Assembly: GCF_039525805.1 (NCBI RefSeq)
Contig: NZ_BAAAHZ010000013.1
From: Dietzia natronolimnaea
GTDB taxonomy: Bacteria > Actinomycetota > Actinomycetes > Mycobacteriales > Mycobacteriaceae
Strand: one strand, 5' to 3'
Length of the DNA stretch: 64,000 nucleotides
Part shown: positions 32,922-41,615 of the stretch, piece by piece
Numbering within the stretch: position 1 is the stretch's first letter
Layout: each line of letters opens with the position of its first letter
Translations under genes and position numbers: made by a program
Notes under the pieces: model-generated
Seen by the model: only the letters and a program-made list of their open reading frames with translations
Told to the model about the DNA's origin: nothing
Databases searched by the model: none

Positions 32922-33704
32922 TCAGCTGGTCCGGTCCAGGATGAGCCGAACCGCTTCCCGGGGCGCGTCCCACTGCGGGAAGTGGCCGCACCGATCGAAC
33001 CAGTGCAGTGTCGCGTCGGGGAACGCGCGCGCGGCTCGGTGAGCCTGGGCCGGAAGTGTCACCAGATCGCGGCGACCCCAACCGATGGTGACCCGTCCCG
33101 GGACCGAGCCCGCGGGGGCGCCCTGCTGCTTCGGGCCCTTCGTCAGCGCGTCCATCGCCGCGCCCGTCCCAGGCGCGTCGGCCAGTCCCGCCACGTCGGG
33201 CAGCACGGTCCGCGCCGGCAGGGCCCAGGGGCGCACGGAGAGCTGCGCCAGCAGCGCGGTCCGACTCACCGGATTACCCAGCAGAACCGGAAGCGCTCCG
33301 CGCAGTGCGCTGACCAGGGCGATCGACGGTCGCAGGGTGGCGCTGAAGATCGCCAGCTCACGATCGCTCCAGAATCCACCGGGGTCCAACGCCACGGTGT
33401 CACCACCGACGCCGCGCCGGGCCAGCTCGAGCACGATCCGCCCACCCATCGACTGCCCGGCCGTGGAGACCCCGTGCAGGCCCGACTCGTCGATGAACCG
33501 GGCGACCGCGTCGGTCAACGTCGCTATGGAGACCTCACCGTCGAGCGGTGGGGACTCGCCGAACCCCGGCAGGTCGACCGCGATGATCTCCCGGCTCGCG
33601 GCCAGGTCGTCGATGATGGGCTCCCACGATCGCCACCCCGCGCCGAGGCCGTGTACGAGAAGTAGTGGACTGCCCTGACCGCGTCGAACATGATGCAACG
33701 TCAT
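32922..33704 (-). CDS. Alpha/beta hydrolase
   Basis: A 260-residue single-domain hydrolase. LLLVHGLGAGWRSW gives the oxyanion region, GQSMGG the nucleophile Ser and DRCGHFPQWDAP the catalytic His; an acid residue is expected in the strand before the GWGRRDLV segment. No signal peptide or membrane helix is seen, so it is cytoplasmic. The family covers esterases, haloperoxidase-like enzymes and C-C hydrolases, so the substrate is unknown. The next gene, 115 bases away, is divergent. Confidence 0.85.
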   Translation of the reverse strand: MTLHHVRRGQGSPLLLVHGLGAGWRSWEPIIDDLAASREIIAVDLPGFGESPPLDGEVSIATLTDAVARFIDESGLHGVSTAGQSMGGRIVLELARRGVGGDTVALDPGGFWSDRELAIFSATLRPSIALVSALRGALPVLLGNPVSRTALLAQLSVRPWALPARTVLPDVAGLADAPGTGAAMDALTKGPKQQGAPAGSVPGRVTIGWGRRDLVTLPAQAHRAARAFPDATLHWFDRCGHFPQWDAPREAVRLILDRTS

Positions 33705-33818
33705 CAGTCAAGCCTACGGAGTGCGCGGCGGACAGGTCGCGTGCGACGTGCCACGATCGGGGCCCGGTGCCCGGGTCCGAGGTGGCAGACCGGCGACGAC
33801 GGATGGGACGATCTAGAG

Positions 33819-34322
33819 ATGCGCACCCCGGACGGCATCGACCGCGATCGTGACGAGGACGGCCGCGCGCGCAACGCGCGTCCCCGCGACGAACTCGGCC
33901 GACCTCTGCCACCGGGGAGCGTCGGAGTCGAGCGCATTCCCGACGACCTGGACCTGCCCCCCGACGAATCGTTGGCGTGGGCGCAGGACCTGCTGGACCG
34001 CGGCCTCGCCTTCCACGCGCACGAGGTGCTGGAAGGCGCGTGGAAGAGCTCCCCCGCTGACGAGCGGGAGCTCTGGCAGGGCCTCGCCCAGCTGGCAGTG
34101 GGCATCACCCACATCCAGCGTGGCAACACCACGGGGGCCCTGGCGCTATTCGAGCGTGCGGCCGACCGTATCGGTGGCCGGGACGGCCCGGCACCCCACG
34201 GGATCGATGCCGCCGGATTGGTCACCCACGCCAGCGACCTCATCACCGAACTCCGCCGAGGCACAGTCCCCGCTCCCCCTCGACTGAGACCGCATCTGAA
34301 GCACCGGCCACGTCCGCGCTAG
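33819..34322 (+). CDS. DUF309 protein
   Basis: A 167-residue helical protein with the DUF309 signature: AQDLLDRGLAFHAHEVLEGAW, with WQGLAQLAVGITHIQRGN following. The conserved His-Glu pattern suggests a metal site, but no reaction is known for the family. The N-terminal 30 residues are rich in Arg and Asp and look disordered. The basic C-terminus (RLRPHLKHRPRPR) ends the protein. Confidence 0.85.
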   Translation: MRTPDGIDRDRDEDGRARNARPRDELGRPLPPGSVGVERIPDDLDLPPDESLAWAQDLLDRGLAFHAHEVLEGAWKSSPADERELWQGLAQLAVGITHIQRGNTTGALALFERAADRIGGRDGPAPHGIDAAGLVTHASDLITELRRGTVPAPPRLRPHLKHRPRPR

Positions 34323-34349
34323 GGCGTCGTCACCGTTCGGGACGGCCTT

Positions 34350-35228
34350 TCAGCCGCGCGCGGCCCGCTGGTGATCCGCGGAGTACGCGGCGAGGACCTC
34401 TCGGACTCCGGCGTCCCCCTCCCGGCCGGTGAATTGGCTGAGTGGCACCGCGAGGCGGTCCAGCGACGCCGACAACGTACGAGCCCCGACACGCGCCTCC
34501 ACGGTGTCGACCTCCGCGACGGCATCACACAGCTCCAGCGCGTAGTGCACCTGGCGGGACAACGCCTGGTAGGGATTGGCCTCCTGGAAATAGTAGGTCT
34601 CCGAATGCTGTGTCAGATTTACGGTCACGACGTTGATCTCCGCGGCGAGGCCCTCCGTCACCCGCGAGATGGTGTCCGGGGAGAGGTCTCGAACCGCCGC
34701 GGCGAAGTCGGCTTCCGCCAATCCGTGGAGCCGCAGGGCCAGTGCGCTACGACGCGAGAGCGGCGGATAGATCTGCATGAACCAGGTGAGGGACGCGGTC
34801 AGCAGCGCGAACCCCGTCAGTGCCTCCACCGGGGCCAGAACGCGGATGAGAGGTTCCGTGGCCACCACGTCCCCGAACCCCAGGGTGGCCAGGGTCTCGA
34901 GGGACACGTAGAGCGCCTCGGCGGCGATCGGGTATCGACCGGGGTCGATTCCGGAGGAGTAATCGAATCCGTCCGGGACGTGCGGGAGGTAGACCAGCGC
35001 CCACCCCACTGCCTGCAGCAACACCCAGACCAGAACAGTGACCACCATCCCCGCGGGGCCCACGATCGAGCCCAGACGGTGCCCGAACCGCCGGGAGACC
35101 GCCCACAGTGCGGAGAACACCACCTTGCTGAGTGCCGCCTCGCTGCGTGGGTGCATCAGCGCGCGAAACACGTCCATCAGGCCGAGAGCGATGATCCCGG
35201 CGCCGACCACGGTCACGGCGATATCCAT
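34350..35228 (-). CDS. Potassium-channel-like membrane protein with unusual cytosolic domain
   Basis: A 292-residue protein with several hydrophobic segments (for example TVVGAGIIALGLMDV, MVVTVLVWVLLQAVGWALVYL) and a pore loop with TLGFGD, a potassium-selectivity-filter sequence. After the last helix (VEALTGFALLTASLTWF) there is a 110-residue soluble C-terminal part (ERGDAGVR-type helices), not the RCK domain usual in bacterial channels, so gating is probably different. It opens from an ATG with a GGAAGAGG site. Confidence 0.7.
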   Translation of the reverse strand: MDIAVTVVGAGIIALGLMDVFRALMHPRSEAALSKVVFSALWAVSRRFGHRLGSIVGPAGMVVTVLVWVLLQAVGWALVYLPHVPDGFDYSSGIDPGRYPIAAEALYVSLETLATLGFGDVVATEPLIRVLAPVEALTGFALLTASLTWFMQIYPPLSRRSALALRLHGLAEADFAAAVRDLSPDTISRVTEGLAAEINVVTVNLTQHSETYYFQEANPYQALSRQVHYALELCDAVAEVDTVEARVGARTLSASLDRLAVPLSQFTGREGDAGVREVLAAYSADHQRAARG

Positions 35229-35602
35229 CTGTCCTCTTCCGTCAGCTGTCGACCACGACCCCGGGCTCTCCCCGCGGGTCCACTCACCGGGCGCTGGTGA
35301 ACGGGCGCTGGTGAGCGGGCGGCGGCGGGCCGCAGTCATGGGTGGCGCAGGGTGGCCCCACCCGGCGGACATCGAGGGTCGTCCTCACGCCGCCTCGGCA
35401 CCGCGCGCCGTGCTCGGATGCTATCCCTTCGCCTGGCGGGCAGTGTCTCGGGTGCATGGGCGGCACGAGACGACGGGCCGGACGCCACCGGGTGCGGCCT
35501 TGCGCGGGATCCGCGCCACACGCTTCCGTCTCCACGGGTCCGGGGCCCGGGGATGCGCGTAGCGTCAGGGGCACGCACCCGTCAAGGCTGGGAGATCGAC
35601 CC
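35229..35602. other. Intergenic region upstream of the cupin gene
   Basis: 374 bases without a supported gene. It contains the direct repeat GGGCGCTGGTGA (two copies near 35286-35315). No clear promoter or terminator is visible. The cupin gene at the end has only a weak GGAGA site before its ATG. Confidence 0.5.
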
Positions 35603-35956
35603 ATGACCACTGTCAACGACACCGCCGATCGCATACTCGCCCGAGCTGCGGACGCCCCGCACGGCCGACACGCCGAGATCATCGTCCACGAAGGACCTCT
35701 CCGCCAGTCGCTGTTGGCCCTGACGGCGGGCACCGAACTCGAGGAGCACAACTCTCCCCCGGCAGCGAGCCTCTACCTGCTCCGGGGGGCGGTGCGGGTG
35801 ACCGGCGAGACCACGGTCGACATCGGCGCCGGCGAACTCCACGCCCTCACCCACTACCGGCACGCCGTCACGGCCCTGGAGGACTCGGTCTTCCTCCTCA
35901 CAACCGTCACCGGCATCGAGGGAACGGGCAGCCACGCCGATCCGCCCTCCGCCTGA
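35603..35956 (+). CDS. Small cupin-domain protein
   Basis: A 117-residue single cupin barrel. HAEIIVHEGPLRQSLLALTAGTELEEHNSP and LYLLRGAVRVTG follow the conserved cupin motifs, with the usual G residues (shown in parts). The metal-ligand histidines are only partly conserved (EEHNSP), so an enzymatic role is unproven. It has no partner gene nearby. The tandem repeat block directly after its stop separates it from the SRPBCC-GNAT gene. Confidence 0.8.
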   Translation: MTTVNDTADRILARAADAPHGRHAEIIVHEGPLRQSLLALTAGTELEEHNSPPAASLYLLRGAVRVTGETTVDIGAGELHALTHYRHAVTALEDSVFLLTTVTGIEGTGSHADPPSA

Positions 35957-35971
35957 GCCGATCCCGACCGC

Positions 35972-36027
35972 GGTGTCCCGGAGACGGTGTCCCGGAGACG
36001 GTGTCCCGGAGACGGTGTCCCGACGCG
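35972..36027. repeat. Four tandem 14-bp repeats
   Basis: Three perfect copies of GGTGTCCCGGAGAC (35972-36013), followed by a partial fourth (GGTGTCCCGACGC). A second direct pair, CGCCGAACCCCTGA and CGCCGAACCCCTGG, follows within 60 bases. They lie between the cupin and SRPBCC-GNAT genes. Confidence 0.9.
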
Positions 36028-36113
36028 GGAGCTCTGTCGCCGAAAACCCCCGGCGCCGAACCCCTGACGCCGAACCCCTGGCGCAGTGCCGGCGAGTGAC
36101 GGACACTGACGAG

Positions 36114-37019
36114 ATGCGCACGCGCCACGTCAACACGGTGATCCACCGCTCCCCGGCGGATGTCTACGACCTCGCCTCCGACCACACGAAGCTCGCCACC
36201 TGGGCGTCTGGACTGGCCACCGCGCAGGCCTCCGTGGACGGCGACACCCTGGTCGTCGACTCCCCCATGGGGAGGGTGAGCGTCCGATTCGTCCCCAGGA
36301 ACGACTTCGGGATCCTGGACCACGAGGTCACCCTGCCCGACGGCGCGACGGTCCACAATCCGCTCCGGGTCCTGCCCCATCCGGACGGCGCGGAGGTGGT
36401 CATGACCGTCCGTCAGCTCTCCGACGACGACGACGAGTTCGAGCAGGACGCCGCCACCGTGGCAGCCGACCTGGATCGGCTCAAGGGCCTCCTCGAGGGG
36501 GAACGTATTCCGGTCCCCCCGTCTTCTGCGCGTCCCGCCGCACAAGCGGATATCCGCGTGGCGGGTCCGGCGGACGCGACCTCACTCGGGCGCCTGCTCC
36601 ACGACTTCAACACCGAGTTCGACTGTGCCACCCCGAGCGCGGCAGAGGCGGCGACACGGTTCGAGCGACTCCTCGAGCGCGAAGACGTCCTCGCCGTCAT
36701 CGCCGGACTCCCCCGGGGCCGCGGGGCCGGGACCGATGTCGGCTTCGCCTTTCTCACCCTTCGCCCGACCCCGTACTGGGACGGTCCCCTCGCCCAGCTC
36801 GAGGACCTCTACGTTCGCCCGGACCTCAGGGCCGCCGGCATCGGAACCGGGGTCCTGCACCGGTCGGTGTCCGAGGCCCGACGGCGCGGCTGCGAGGAGA
36901 TACTCATCAACGTGGACTCGGACGACCTCGGCGCCCGGCGGTTCTACGAACGTCACGGCTTCTCCGACCACGACCCGGACACCGGCTCCGGGATGCGGTG
37001 CTACCTGCGGCAGCTCTGA
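36114..37019 (+). CDS. SRPBCC domain fused to a GNAT acetyltransferase
   Basis: A 301-residue two-domain protein. Residues 1-140 are SRPBCC-like (HRSPADVYDLASDHTKLATW, then HNPLRVLPHPDGAEVVMTV). Residues about 155-301 are a GNAT fold with the acetyl-CoA loop LYVRPDLRAAGIGTGVL and RRFYERHGF at the end. The link is Pro- and Ala-rich. The combination suggests a ligand-sensing N-acetyltransferase, but both substrate and ligand are unknown. I use the ATG at 36114; GTG at 36096 is an alternative start in frame. Neither has a strong ribosome-binding site. Confidence 0.8.
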   Translation: MRTRHVNTVIHRSPADVYDLASDHTKLATWASGLATAQASVDGDTLVVDSPMGRVSVRFVPRNDFGILDHEVTLPDGATVHNPLRVLPHPDGAEVVMTVRQLSDDDDEFEQDAATVAADLDRLKGLLEGERIPVPPSSARPAAQADIRVAGPADATSLGRLLHDFNTEFDCATPSAAEAATRFERLLEREDVLAVIAGLPRGRGAGTDVGFAFLTLRPTPYWDGPLAQLEDLYVRPDLRAAGIGTGVLHRSVSEARRRGCEEILINVDSDDLGARRFYERHGFSDHDPDTGSGMRCYLRQL

Positions 37020-37040
37020 CTCCTGAGGGGTGACGCCACG

Positions 37041-38060
37041 TCAGCCGACGGTTCCGGACTCCTCGGGAAGGATGTGGCGCAGGATGTCCGAGATCGTGAT
37101 CACGCCGACGAACCGGTCGTGATCCATGACCGCGGCGAGTTGCTCGCTCCGCTCCCGCGACACCGCGAGCGCCTCGTACACCGGCGTCCGGGTGTCGAGC
37201 AGCATCACCGGCCTGGCCAGGTCCCGCGCCGGGTGGCCCTCCTGCTCCATCAGCGTGTCGCGCACATGCACCACCGCCGGAGTGGAATCCCCGTCGAGGA
37301 GGAGGATGCGCATGTGTCCCGTCCGAGCCGCGGCCTCCTGGACCTGCGCCACGGTGGCCTCCGCGGCCACCGCGGTGGGTGCCCTGTCGGTGTCGACGAG
37401 TGACCCCACCGTCAGCTGATCGAGGCCGAGCGCTCCGGTCAGCGGGGAACTGAACGTCTCGTCCAGGGCGCCGACCGACGCCGAATGCTCGACGAGTTGC
37501 CGGATCGTGGCGGCATCCTGACCTCCCACCGCGGCCCTCTCGACCGGGGTGACACCGCTGGCGGAGACCAGTCGGTTGGCGACCTCGTTCACCCACCGCA
37601 GGAGCGGCCGGAAGACCCAGATGAAGCCCCGGGAGGGAATCCCGATGAACTTGGCGGAGAACTCCGGATGCGCGATGGCCCACGACTTGGGGGCCATCTC
37701 CCCCACCACCAGGTGGAGGAACGTCACGAACAGCAGTGACAGCGCGAACGCGGCGCCCCCGGCCACCTGTACCGGCGCGCCCAGGGAGGCGAGGACAGGC
37801 CCGAGCCAGGCGTCGACGGCCGGCTTGGTGACCGCGCCCAGCGCGAAGGTGCAGGCGGTGATCCCCAACTGGGCACCCGCGAGCATGACGGTCAGCTCGT
37901 TGATCCCCCGCAGGGCGGCCCGCGCCGAGGCGCTCCTCTCCGCGTCCTTCTCGAGCCGGTGTTGACGAGCCCCGAGAAGCGCGAACTCGATCACCACGAA
38001 GAAGGCGCTCAGGACGATCAACGCCACGGTGATCGCGGCGACGACGAGCGGATTGTCCAT
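37041..38060 (-). CDS. CNNM/HlyC-CorC family membrane protein
   Basis: A 339-residue protein with a DUF21/CNNM membrane part (residues 1-180, e.g. AAITVALIVLSAFFVVIEFALLG) and CBS motifs (HMRILLLDGDSTPAVVHV and HDRFVGVITISDIL). Such proteins are linked to Mg2+ or Co2+ efflux. The C-terminal CorC_HlyC domain of its neighbour is absent. The ATG at 38060 has a GGGAGGAG site; the upstream gene's stop overlaps its start (TGATG), so they form one operon. The pair is a common actinobacterial arrangement. Confidence 0.88.
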   Translation of the reverse strand: MDNPLVVAAITVALIVLSAFFVVIEFALLGARQHRLEKDAERSASARAALRGINELTVMLAGAQLGITACTFALGAVTKPAVDAWLGPVLASLGAPVQVAGGAAFALSLLFVTFLHLVVGEMAPKSWAIAHPEFSAKFIGIPSRGFIWVFRPLLRWVNEVANRLVSASGVTPVERAAVGGQDAATIRQLVEHSASVGALDETFSSPLTGALGLDQLTVGSLVDTDRAPTAVAAEATVAQVQEAAARTGHMRILLLDGDSTPAVVHVRDTLMEQEGHPARDLARPVMLLDTRTPVYEALAVSRERSEQLAAVMDHDRFVGVITISDILRHILPEESGTVG

Positions 38061-39493
38061 CACCGCTCCTCCCCCCGTCCCGGCTCGAGCCCGTGTCCCG
38101 TCGCGGGGTGTCCGTCGTCCCCGGGACGCCCCGGGTGCTCCTCCTGGGAGTCCACCAACCGGACCAGCAGTTCGCCGGGGACCAGCCGGGTCACCTCGAG
38201 GACCTCGATCTCCAGGGCTAACTGAAGCGGTGTCTCGGCGATCAGTTCCCGGGGCTCGATCGGCAGTCTGACCCGCACGGTCTGACCCACTTCCGGGAGT
38301 TCGCCGTGCGCGGAGATGGTCAACCCCGCCATGGTCTCGTAATCTCCGTGCGGAAGCTCATGACCGAGCGATCTCTCGGCCTCGTCGACGTGGACGTCAC
38401 CGTCCATCCGCCAGATCCCCTCGTCCACGACCGCGATGACCGACTCGGGTTCCGTGTCGTGTTCGTCGGTCAGCTCCCCCACCAACTCCTCGGCCAGATC
38501 CTCGATCGTCAACACGCCCGCGAAGCCCCCGTACTCGTCGACCACCGCCGCGAGCTGCGTCTTCGACCGGGTCAGCGTCGACAGCGCATGGGGCAGGGAC
38601 ATCAACGAGGGCAGGACCACCGGTGGGCGCATGATCTCCGAGACCGGGGTGTCGGCCTTCGCTCCCACGCGGAGCAGGTCGGCCAACTGAACGACCCCCA
38701 GCGGCTCCAGAGTCTCCGAGACCACCGGATACCTCGTGTGTCCCGAGGCCATCAACGTCCGGACCTCTCCGACGGTGTCATCCGGGCCCACCACGCTGGT
38801 CTGGGGACGCGGGATCATCGCGTGCTCGACGGTGCGATCCGGGAAGTCCAGGATCCGGTCGATGAGGACGGACAGGTTCTCGGGCAGATCGCCGCTCTCC
38901 CGGGCGTCCGCCACGATTCGCTCGAGATCCTCGGCGGTGGCCGTGGAGTCCAGATCGTGGACGGGTGTGACCCCGACCACCCTGAGCAGCAGGTTCGCCG
39001 CCCGGTCGAACACCACGATGAGCCAGCCGAACACGGTCAGGTAGAGGGTGGTGGACCGCGCCAGACCGCGGGCCAGGGGCTCCGGGCTCGCGATCGCCAG
39101 GTTCTTGGGATACAACTCGCCGAAGATCATCTGCACCACGGTCGCGGCCACCAACGCCAGGACGGTGCCCACCGTGACGCTCACCGCCGCGGGGACTCCG
39201 ACCCCGCCCAGGAGGGTCCCCAGCGATTCGCCGACCAGCGGTTCGGCCACGTACCCGACCAGCAGGCCGGTGACCGTGATGCCCAACTGGGCACCCGACA
39301 GCATGAAGGACGTCCGTTGCGTGACCCTCAGTGCCCGCTGGGCGGCGACGTCTCCCGCCTCGGACAGTGCCTTGAGCCTGTTCCTGTCCACGGACATGTA
39401 GGCGAATTCCTGTGCCACGAAGTAGCCGTTCGCGGCGATGATGGCCAGGATCGCGAGGATCCCCAGCAACAACATCAGAAGGGTCAGGACCAC
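38060..39493 (-). CDS. CNNM/HlyC-CorC family protein with transporter-associated domain
   Basis: A 477-residue paralogue of the downstream gene. DUF21 membrane domain (residues 1-190), two CBS motifs (MIPRPQTSVVG, QLAAVVDEYGGFAGVLTIEDLAEELVG shown in parts) and the C-terminal CorC_HlyC/transporter-associated domain (IWRMDGDVHVDEAERSLG). The GTG at 39493 has a GGGGGGAGG site. It is expected to sit in the cytoplasmic membrane and handle divalent cations or act in ion homeostasis. It overlaps the smaller CNNM gene, which likely works with it. Confidence 0.9.
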   Translation of the reverse strand: MVLTLLMLLLGILAILAIIAANGYFVAQEFAYMSVDRNRLKALSEAGDVAAQRALRVTQRTSFMLSGAQLGITVTGLLVGYVAEPLVGESLGTLLGGVGVPAAVSVTVGTVLALVAATVVQMIFGELYPKNLAIASPEPLARGLARSTTLYLTVFGWLIVVFDRAANLLLRVVGVTPVHDLDSTATAEDLERIVADARESGDLPENLSVLIDRILDFPDRTVEHAMIPRPQTSVVGPDDTVGEVRTLMASGHTRYPVVSETLEPLGVVQLADLLRVGAKADTPVSEIMRPPVVLPSLMSLPHALSTLTRSKTQLAAVVDEYGGFAGVLTIEDLAEELVGELTDEHDTEPESVIAVVDEGIWRMDGDVHVDEAERSLGHELPHGDYETMAGLTISAHGELPEVGQTVRVRLPIEPRELIAETPLQLALEIEVLEVTRLVPGELLVRLVDSQEEHPGRPGDDGHPATGHGLEPGRGEER

Positions 39494-39715
39494 GGGGCCA
39501 CCTCCCCCCTCGGGAGACGCCGTGTCGGCACTCGAGCGCCGTGGACCTGAGAAGTACGAGGAGGGCGACTAGGTCCCGGGTCGTCGTCCGACCCGGTCCT
39601 TTCAGAGGGGGTACCCATCAGGGCCTCTCACACACTCCGTTTCGTGTGTCGATGTGGATGACTCCCCGAGTATGACGCAATCCGCCCCCCCGGGACCACG
39701 ACTCCCCGGCCGCGA
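39494..39715 (-). promoter_or_regulatory. Possible structured leader of the CNNM genes
   Basis: The 222-base gap holds a strong hairpin (ACCGGGTCG, loop, CGACCCGG, about 39570-39600) and a second small one (ACACAC/GTGTGT, about 39630-39655). Either could be a terminator for the thioesterase gene or a leader structure of the CNNM pair. It does not match the conserved Mg2+ M-box sequence that I recall. Confidence 0.35.
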
Positions 39716-40498
39716 TCACCGTCCCGGGGTGACGGGGCGGACGGTGAGGGTCTGCGCGAGGGTACCGATCGGGCCCGACTCGTCGTGCAGGGTGCTCGAG
39801 GTGAGCCCGAGCCCGCCCGGACCGAAGCTCACCCGGGTGTCGAACCCGACCCACTCCCCTCGTGGCTCGCGGAAGAGGTGGGCGGTGAGGTCGATGTTGG
39901 GGAATTGCACGTCCTCGGGAGCCGCGCGGACCGCCATTCCGTTGGCGATGTCGAACAGTGCTGCCGACCGGGCCAGCCCGCCCACCGACTCGCGTGCGAC
40001 CAGCGGAACGTCGGTGCGCACCCAGTAGCGAGCCCTCCCCGGCCCGACCGAGTCCCGGCGGACCTCCGCGGACGCCAGGTACCCGCCCTGCCAGACCGAG
40101 GTGGGGTCCCACTGCGGCATGTCGGTCGGTCCCGGGATCGGGTCGAGGCCGACGGCCTCGAGCTCCGTGGTGTCTCTCGGTTGCTGCAGCCAGGCGCGCA
40201 GGCGCACTCCCACGCGATCCGCGAGTCCGTACGTGGCCTCCACGAGTTCGATGGTGCGCCCCGGTCTGACCACCTGCACGTCCACCGCGACCGGGTCCAT
40301 GGGCACGGTGCCGAGGATCTCGTAGGTCAGGCGCGAGATCACCATGGGATCGTCCCGCCGACGTCGTAGATCACCCTCCACCTCGTGCACGAGCAACCCG
40401 AACGACGGGCCGATGTGCTGCACCGCCGGATCCCAGGCCCCGGTGGTGTGTGAGGTCGGGTCGAACCATCGGTCACCGAGTCGCTCGAAGTACGCCAC
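39716..40498 (-). CDS. Acyl-CoA thioesterase (double hotdog, TesB-like)
   Basis: A 260-residue protein with two hotdog repeats. HIGPSFGLLVHEVE and the second half beginning near WQGGYLASAEV, with LTAHLFREPRGEWVGFDTR and TLHDESGPIGTLAQTLTVRP, fit the TesB-type acyl-CoA thioesterase pattern. The catalytic Asp and the short-loop residues are consistent with a fatty acyl-CoA substrate. It is divergent from the MaoC-like gene, so the two share a regulatory region of about 140 bases. Confidence 0.85.
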   Translation of the reverse strand: MAYFERLGDRWFDPTSHTTGAWDPAVQHIGPSFGLLVHEVEGDLRRRRDDPMVISRLTYEILGTVPMDPVAVDVQVVRPGRTIELVEATYGLADRVGVRLRAWLQQPRDTTELEAVGLDPIPGPTDMPQWDPTSVWQGGYLASAEVRRDSVGPGRARYWVRTDVPLVARESVGGLARSAALFDIANGMAVRAAPEDVQFPNIDLTAHLFREPRGEWVGFDTRVSFGPGGLGLTSSTLHDESGPIGTLAQTLTVRPVTPGR

Positions 40499-40640
40499 GC
40501 ATGCCCCCCATCGAGTGAACTGTCACTAACTGACTACCACGTGATGAGGGGACCGACCGTGAATCGGCACCCACCGTCACCCGCGTGCGGTTGACTCTGA
40601 TCCGGAAGCACGAGCCCGACCCCGCGCCCAGGAGCGACAG

Positions 40641-41120
40641 ATGACCGCCGAGCAGTACGACACCTTCGACACCCCTGTCGACGACAGGTACCTCGACGAC
40701 TATCAGGAAGGACGCACGTACCGCTTCGGTGAGGAGTCGGTGGACGCCGAGGAGATCATGAAGTTCGCCCGCAGGTATGACCCGCAGAGCATCCACACTG
40801 ATCCCGAGGCGGCCGCTCACGGCCCGTTCGGAGGACTGATCGCGAGCGGCTGGCAGACCGCGGCGCTCATGATGCGCCTGTTCGCCGACAACTACCTCAC
40901 CGCTGTCGCGAGCCTGGCGTCCCCCGGGATCGACGAGCTCCGCTGGGTCCGGCCGCTGCGACCCGGCGACCGTCTCACCCTGATCTGCGAGACGACCGGT
41001 GTCCGCCCCTCCAGGAGCAAGCCTGACCGCGGGGTGCTCACCACAGATGTGACGCTGGTCAACCAGGACGACGAACCGGTCCTCACCGCCACGGCGCTCA
41101 ACATGGTCGCCCGCCGCTGA
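40641..41120 (+). CDS. MaoC-like dehydratase
   Basis: A 159-residue single hotdog protein. RYDPQSIHTDPEAAAHGPFGGLIASGWQTAAL carries the hydratase-2 Asp-His motif (YDPQSIHxD) and the loop that follows (shown in parts). The protein should hydrate or dehydrate enoyl-/hydroxyacyl-CoA substrates, perhaps with other fatty-acid genes. It is divergent from the TesB-like thioesterase, so a fatty-acid-related control of both is plausible. Good spacing from a GGAGCGACAG ribosome-binding site. Confidence 0.87.
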   Translation: MTAEQYDTFDTPVDDRYLDDYQEGRTYRFGEESVDAEEIMKFARRYDPQSIHTDPEAAAHGPFGGLIASGWQTAALMMRLFADNYLTAVASLASPGIDELRWVRPLRPGDRLTLICETTGVRPSRSKPDRGVLTTDVTLVNQDDEPVLTATALNMVARR

Positions 41121-41126
41121 GCCGTC

Positions 41127-41606
41127 TCAGAGCCTGGGCGTGAGGTGGAAGAGAGGCAGGTGCCTGGTCGTGCGGGTGGCGTAGATCTCGTAGTTCGGCC
41201 ACACCATCACGGCGGCGTCCCAGGCTGACGCCCGCTCGTCCTCGGCCACCTCCCGCACGTCCACGGTGAGCCTGGCGCCGTAGACCGACACGTCGACCTC
41301 GCCCTCCCCCGCCGCGCGGAGGTTGTGCACCCACGCTGGAGCCTTCTCTCCCCCCCAGTTGGATCCGACGACCACCAGGCCGTTGCGCCACGATGCGAAC
41401 AGCAGCGGGGTGTCGCGCGGCTCACCGGACTTCCTGCCCGGAACGTGCAACGTGAGCGTGGGCAGCCCCGCCACCCGGAGCAGCGGGACGCGGCCACCGG
41501 AGATCCTGTTCATCCACTTGTCGACCGTCACCACGAGGTGGGAGTTCTCCCGCGTCGCGTCCTGACGTCCGAACCAGATCGCGATCGGGGTGAGAAAGTT
41601 GCTCAT
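41127..41606 (-). CDS. Ddn/DUF385-type F420-dependent nitroreductase-like protein
   Basis: A 159-residue split-barrel protein of the F420-binding nitroreductase family (deazaflavin-dependent). VAGLPTLTLHVPGRKSGEPRDTPLLFASW and VVVGSNWGGEKAPAWVHNL (shown in parts) are the two conserved blocks. Members reduce quinones or activate nitroimidazoles in mycobacteria; the natural substrate is not known. It lies between the MaoC-like gene (convergent) and the methyltransferase-like gene, which ends nine bases upstream and may be cotranscribed with it. Confidence 0.85.
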   Translation of the reverse strand: MSNFLTPIAIWFGRQDATRENSHLVVTVDKWMNRISGGRVPLLRVAGLPTLTLHVPGRKSGEPRDTPLLFASWRNGLVVVGSNWGGEKAPAWVHNLRAAGEGEVDVSVYGARLTVDVREVAEDERASAWDAAVMVWPNYEIYATRTTRHLPLFHLTPRL

Positions 41607-41615
41607 GAACGAACC

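Noticed and set aside
39494..39715. M-box magnesium riboswitch upstream of the CNNM genes
   Set aside because: The conserved M-box core is not visible, only generic hairpins.
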